Below, piece by piece: positions 14,625 to 17,792 of a stretch of 17,792 nucleotides of DNA. The notes under the pieces are model-generated. The model had not been told where the DNA came from. It saw nothing but the letters and a program-made list of their open reading frames with translations, and made no database searches. Source of the stretch: Chitinophaga pinensis (GTDB lineage Bacteria > Bacteroidota > Bacteroidia > Flavobacteriales_D > Crocinitomicaceae). Position 1 is the first letter of the stretch, and the number at the start of each line of letters is the position of its first letter. Both the position numbers and the translations under genes were made by a program. Location: contig CAMBRH010000027.1 in the NCBI GenBank assembly GCA_945870115.1, positions 1-17,792 on the forward strand, read 5' to 3'.

Positions 14625-15602
14625 TTATAGTTTAAAGAATGTAGCTGACTTTCCACTTAAAATTTGTTCCAAGGAATTTTCATATAAAAAGTTTAAATTT
14701 TCTTTAGGATTGATACACTTTATTGCTGTTGCAACATTAGCTGCGATTACTGAATTTTGCGCATCTGTTCCTTTTCCTTTTAAAATATTGACTAAAATCT
14801 TTGCAGAATCAGCGATTGTTTCACCACCAAAAATTTCTTGAGGGACTATTTTTCTCGTTTTAAAAGTTTCTGAATTAAAAACTGAATCTTCATTTTTTCC
14901 AATTATTTTTGTATTTTCAGTTAAAGTCAATTCATCGTAACCGTCTAAGCCAAATAAAACCGAAAAATTCTTGCGTTTATCTTTTAATAAATGTGGATAA
15001 ATCTTTGCTAATTCTAAACTGAAAGTTCCTGTTAGTTGAAAACTAGGTTTTGCAGGATTTACCAAAGGACCAAGGCTATTGAAAAAAGTTCTAATTCCCA
15101 ATTGTTTTCTTAAATGACTCACTTTTAATAATGTTGGATGAAAAAGTGGCGCATGTAAAAAGCAAATATTTGTTTTTTCTAAGTCCTTTTTAAGTAAATC
15201 GGAATCTTCTTTGAACGTAAAGCCAAGGTATTCCAATACGTTTGATGAGCCACAAATTGAGCTTACGCCATAATTTCCGTGCTTTATAACTTTATAACCC
15301 ATTGACGCTAATACCAATGATGAGGTCGTGGAAATATTAAATGTATTTTTAGAATCTCCGCCAGTTCCACATAAATCTATTCCATCAAATTCTGATAAAT
15401 CTAAAGGTTTAGCTAGTTCCAAAAGTGCATCTTGAAATCCACGTAATTCTTCAATGTCCAAAGAACGCATTTGCAAAGATGTCATTATTGCGACTAATTG
15501 ATAATCATTGAATTGCCCTTTATTGATGTGTTCAATTATTTCTTTTGCTTCATTGTAAGATAGCTTTTGATAAGAAATTATTTTGTTGAGAATGTTTTTC
15601 AT
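14625..15602 (-). CDS. trpD: Anthranilate phosphoribosyltransferase
   Basis: TrpD couples anthranilate with PRPP. The 325-residue protein has the diphosphate-binding loop DLCGTGGDSKNTFNIST (76-92), the KHGNYGVSS motif (107-115) with SSNVLEYLGF, FLHAPLFHPTL, RTFFNSLGPLVNPA and GYDELTLT, all TrpD landmarks. The frame is open 17 codons further upstream, overlapping the trpG end, but those codons are Lys/Arg/Asn-rich and unconserved, whereas MKNILNKIISYQKLSYNEA is the standard N-terminus; 15602 is chosen, giving a 28-bp gap to trpG. It is free-standing, not fused to TrpG as in enterobacteria. Confidence 0.95.
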   Translation of the reverse strand: MKNILNKIISYQKLSYNEAKEIIEHINKGQFNDYQLVAIMTSLQMRSLDIEELRGFQDALLELAKPLDLSEFDGIDLCGTGGDSKNTFNISTTSSLVLASMGYKVIKHGNYGVSSICGSSNVLEYLGFTFKEDSDLLKKDLEKTNICFLHAPLFHPTLLKVSHLRKQLGIRTFFNSLGPLVNPAKPSFQLTGTFSLELAKIYPHLLKDKRKNFSVLFGLDGYDELTLTENTKIIGKNEDSVFNSETFKTRKIVPQEIFGGETIADSAKILVNILKGKGTDAQNSVIAANVATAIKCINPKENLNFLYENSLEQILSGKSATFFKL

Positions 15603-15630
15603 TTTAATCTTTTTGTTTCTGCTAATATTT

Positions 15631-16221
15631 TTATTTTTTTGTCTTGACCTCAATATTTTTCAACCAATTTTTAATAATTTTCCTTCCAAATGGAGTTAAA
15701 ATTGATTCTGGATGAAATTGAACTCCATAAATTGGTAGTTTTTTATGTTGTAAAGCCATGATTTCATTTTCTTTTGTAAAAGCTGTAAAATCGAGTTCTG
15801 AATTGGCTTTATTTTCAACTTTCCAACTATGATATCTTCCAACTTGAATTTTAGTTGGAATATTTTCAAAAAGTTGATTTTCTCCAATAATTTCACTTGC
15901 TTCTCCATGAATCGGAGTCAAACATTTTTCTAATTTACTACCAAAATATTCCGCTATAGCTTGATGTCCAAGACAAACGCCTAAAATATTTTTTGATTGA
16001 TGATATTTGGAAATTATAGCATTTAATTCTGCTGCTTCTGATGGAATTCCTGGTCCAGGTGAAAGTAAAATTCCATCTACTTTATCAAGAATTGAAAAGT
16101 CAATTTTGTCATTTCGCATAATATTTATTTCAGTTTCACCTTCTTCTTTTAGATAACGAATGATATTATAGACAAAAGAATCGTAATTATCAATAACTGC
16201 TATTTTTAGCTTTTCTTTCAT
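15631..16221 (-). CDS. trpG: Anthranilate synthase component II (glutamine amidotransferase)
   Basis: TrpG hydrolyses glutamine and passes ammonia to TrpE. The 196-residue class I amidotransferase has VIDNYDSFVYNI (9-20), LSPGPGIPSEA (53-63), the nucleophile Cys83 in LGVCLGHQA, and the His170/Glu172 pair in YGVQFHPESI. All triad residues are present. The start is 3 bp after the trpE stop, so the two subunits are likely coupled. Such proteins can also serve as PabA for folate synthesis; the location between trpE and trpD favours the Trp role. Confidence 0.95.
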   Translation of the reverse strand: MKEKLKIAVIDNYDSFVYNIIRYLKEEGETEINIMRNDKIDFSILDKVDGILLSPGPGIPSEAAELNAIISKYHQSKNILGVCLGHQAIAEYFGSKLEKCLTPIHGEASEIIGENQLFENIPTKIQVGRYHSWKVENKANSELDFTAFTKENEIMALQHKKLPIYGVQFHPESILTPFGRKIIKNWLKNIEVKTKK

Positions 16222-16224
16222 AAT

Positions 16225-17634
16225 TTACTTAATTACAAGATTTTTACTAGTATGATTTTCGGCTTGAAGAATAGCATTTTTAACAGCCTTTAATTTATTA
16301 TTAACTTCTTGCAGTTCTGATTCTGCATTGGAATAAATGACAATTCCTGCTCCAGCTCGATAATGTAATTCGTTGTTTTTTGATAAAATGCTGCGAATGA
16401 TTATTGCTAAATTTAGAGAACCATCAACTGCTATGTGTCCAATTGCTCCACCATAAAAATCCCTTGTTTTCTGTTCGTATTTTGAAATTAATTCCAATGC
16501 TTTTGGTTTTGGCGTTCCTGAAAGTGTTCCTGCCGGAAATGTGTCACCAAAAAGTTCTAAGTTTGAACTTGTTTCATATAATTGCCCAATAACTTTTGAA
16601 ACCAGATGAATGACATGACTAAAATGTTGAATTTCCTTGAATGTTTCAACTTTTACTTGCGAACAATTTTTACTTAAATCATTTCTTGCCAAATCAACTA
16701 ACATGGTATGCTCAGCATTTTCCTTCGGGTCATTTTTTAAAAATTCAATTGCTTTTAAATCTTCTTCTAAATTTGAAGTTTTTCTCACTGTTCCAGCAAT
16801 TGGATGAATTTCAGCGATTTTATTTGATATTTTCAGCTGAGCTTCTGGTGAAGATCCAATAATTCGATGGGTTTCAAAGTCAAAGTAATACAAATAAGGT
16901 GAAGGATTTAACCTTCTCAAACTTCGGTAAACTTCAAAATCATCTCCAAAATAGTTTTGTTTAAAATCTCTGGAAAGAACCAATTGAAAAACATCACCAC
17001 GTTCACAATGATTTTTGGCTTTGGAAACTAATTCTTTGAAATCAGCATCAGAAAGTGAACTTGATTCATCACCAATTAATTCGAAATACAAATCTGTATG
17101 ACTTTTTTTCTGAATCAGTTGAAGTGGGAAATTCTCTGTTTCAAACTCGCTTGAGAAAGAATTCTCCAATAAAATTCCTGTATCTTTAAAATGATCCAAA
17201 ACAATAATGTATTGGAACAAGTAAAATTGAAAGTCAGGAAAATCCAAATCACTTTCTTTTTTTAAAATTTGATTCTCAATGAAAAGTGCAAATTCAAAAC
17301 TAATTGCTCCAAAAAATCCATTAAATTGTTGATCGATTTTTTCAAATTTAAAATATTGAATACACAATTGTATTTCTGAAATTAAATCTGTTTGATTCGT
17401 AATTGGAATTTCAATAATGATTGTGTCTGAAACAGAAAGTGTTAAAATATTATTTTTCACACAAATTTCAGCCAAAGGATTTATTCCAATAAACGATTTT
17501 GAATCAGTTCGGTCGTGATAATCGTTGCTTTCGAGTAAAGCAATTTTTGAAAAGTGATTTCTCAGTGCTAAAAAAATCCCTACAGGTGTAAATGTATCTG
17601 TATTGAATACAGTTTTTTGGGTAAAAACATTCAT
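16225..17634 (-). CDS. trpE: Anthranilate synthase component I
   Basis: TrpE converts chorismate and ammonia to anthranilate. The 469-residue protein has LLES at 33-36, the tryptophan feedback-binding motif, then the chorismate-binding domain: RGDVFQLVLSRDF (212-224), NPSPYLYYF, IIGSSPEAQLK, IHPIAGTVRKT (276-286), HTMLVDLARNDLSKNC (309-324), FSHVIHLVSKV, TFPAGTLSGTPKPKA (365-379), FYGGAIGH and YRAGAGIV. Catalytic motifs are intact and feedback inhibition is expected. It is the first structural gene of the operon and follows the attenuator hairpin by about 30 nt. Confidence 0.96.
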   Translation of the reverse strand: MNVFTQKTVFNTDTFTPVGIFLALRNHFSKIALLESNDYHDRTDSKSFIGINPLAEICVKNNILTLSVSDTIIIEIPITNQTDLISEIQLCIQYFKFEKIDQQFNGFFGAISFEFALFIENQILKKESDLDFPDFQFYLFQYIIVLDHFKDTGILLENSFSSEFETENFPLQLIQKKSHTDLYFELIGDESSSLSDADFKELVSKAKNHCERGDVFQLVLSRDFKQNYFGDDFEVYRSLRRLNPSPYLYYFDFETHRIIGSSPEAQLKISNKIAEIHPIAGTVRKTSNLEEDLKAIEFLKNDPKENAEHTMLVDLARNDLSKNCSQVKVETFKEIQHFSHVIHLVSKVIGQLYETSSNLELFGDTFPAGTLSGTPKPKALELISKYEQKTRDFYGGAIGHIAVDGSLNLAIIIRSILSKNNELHYRAGAGIVIYSNAESELQEVNNKLKAVKNAILQAENHTSKNLVIK

Positions 17635-17664
17635 AAAATTGTTGATTTTAAAAAAAAATGAAAT

Positions 17665-17700
17665 AAAAAAAACGGCTTGTCAGAGATTGACAAGCCGTTT
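17665..17700 (-). terminator. Attenuator terminator of the trp operon
   Basis: On the minus strand AAACGGCTTGTCA pairs perfectly (13 bp) with TGACAAGCCGTTT around a 5-nt loop (plus coordinates 17688-17700 and 17670-17682). Eight consecutive T end the structure (A at 17665-17672 on the plus strand). It lies between a Trp-rich leader frame and trpE, so it is a conditional terminator and not the end of an upstream gene's transcript. Confidence 0.9.
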
Positions 17701-17754
17701 ATAAAATATGGAAAAAATACATTCTATGCCCAGTTACGCCAATCTTTCGATTGA
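17684..17754 (-). promoter_or_regulatory. Alternative pairing segments of the trp attenuator
   Basis: Three segments compete. Segment 1, TCAATC (17749-17754), lies just after the tandem Trp codons. Segment 2, AGATTGGCG (17737-17745), can pair with segment 1 around a GAAA loop (6 pairs). It can also pair with segment 3, TGTCAATCT (17684-17692), which overlaps the 5' arm and loop of the terminator (9 pairs, two of them G-U). Segments 1 and 3 share CAATC, so only one pairing can form at a time. Confidence 0.65.
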
Positions 17755-17792
17755 AGCCACCAACTTGTATTTTGAGATTTTAATTTCACGCC
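17724..17792 (-). CDS. trp operon leader peptide, 5' end outside window
   Basis: An open frame on the minus strand reads GVKLKSQNTSWWLQSKDWRNWA and stops at TAG (17724-17726), 24 bp before the terminator hairpin. Four of its 22 visible codons are TGG: a tandem pair at 17757-17762, and single codons at 17739-17741 and 17730-17732. Trp is normally near 1% of residues, so this density marks a ribosome-mediated attenuator. The start lies upstream of the window unless the GTG at codon 2 is used, so the full length is unknown. The peptide senses Trp-tRNA supply by ribosome stalling; it probably has no function of its own. Confidence 0.85.
   Translation of the reverse strand, partial: GVKLKSQNTSWWLQSKDWRNWA

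Noticed and set aside
15603..15653. Upstream in-frame start for trpD overlapping trpG
   Set aside because: The 17 extra residues are Lys/Arg/Asn-rich, unlike any TrpD N-terminus, and lie over the end of trpG.

Overview
The window looks like chromosomal DNA of a Flavobacterium-like member of the Bacteroidota. It is AT-rich. An LpxC reading frame runs on at the window edge into the lysine/glutamate-rich linker typical of LpxC-FabZ fusions of this phylum. Gene starts lack Shine-Dalgarno sequences, and several transcription units have a TAnnTTTG element upstream, the -7 motif of Bacteroidota promoters. Species cannot be read from the sequence. Apart from two response regulator and tsaB genes in the middle, everything is on the minus strand.

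Left part (1-2846, minus): a DUF4258-like membrane-anchored protein, lpxD, then lpxC (3' end outside the window), which are lipid A synthesis genes. Next (2971-5422, minus): an SF1B/UPF1-type helicase and a DUF433-DUF5615 gene pair of toxin-antitoxin type. Then (5488-8361, minus): a GNAT acetyltransferase, a PiT-family phosphate transporter with a clear terminator behind it, and its DUF47/PhoU-like partner. Two OmpR-family response regulators face away from each other across a 363-bp gap (9235-9597). The minus-strand one is PhoB-like and sits next to the phosphate genes; the plus-strand one is RprY-like and is followed by tsaB. No histidine kinase is present in the window. The gap holds a near-consensus promoter followed by a 16-bp hairpin with a GCAA loop and a T-run, which is a candidate small RNA or attenuator.

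Right part (10960-17792, minus): a complete tryptophan operon in the order trpE-G-D-C-F-B-A, converting chorismate to tryptophan. Upstream of trpE is a textbook-style attenuator: the end of a leader peptide with four Trp codons, followed by a 13-bp terminator hairpin with a U tract. A leader segment (GATTG) can pair either with a CAATC just after the tandem Trp codons or with the CAATC in the terminator, giving the mutually exclusive folds expected of ribosome-mediated attenuation. The upstream end of the leader lies outside the window.

The trp operon is otherwise very compact (overlaps or 0-28 bp gaps), but two junctions are stretched by short repeats of dispersed-repeat type: a 21-bp tandem unit between trpD and trpC, and a palindromic element in the 248-bp trpB-trpA gap. 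A third, heptameric, repeat lies between lpxD and lpxC. Most genes are ordinary housekeeping genes. The most interesting content is in the non-coding segments: the trp leader and the hairpin between the two response regulators.
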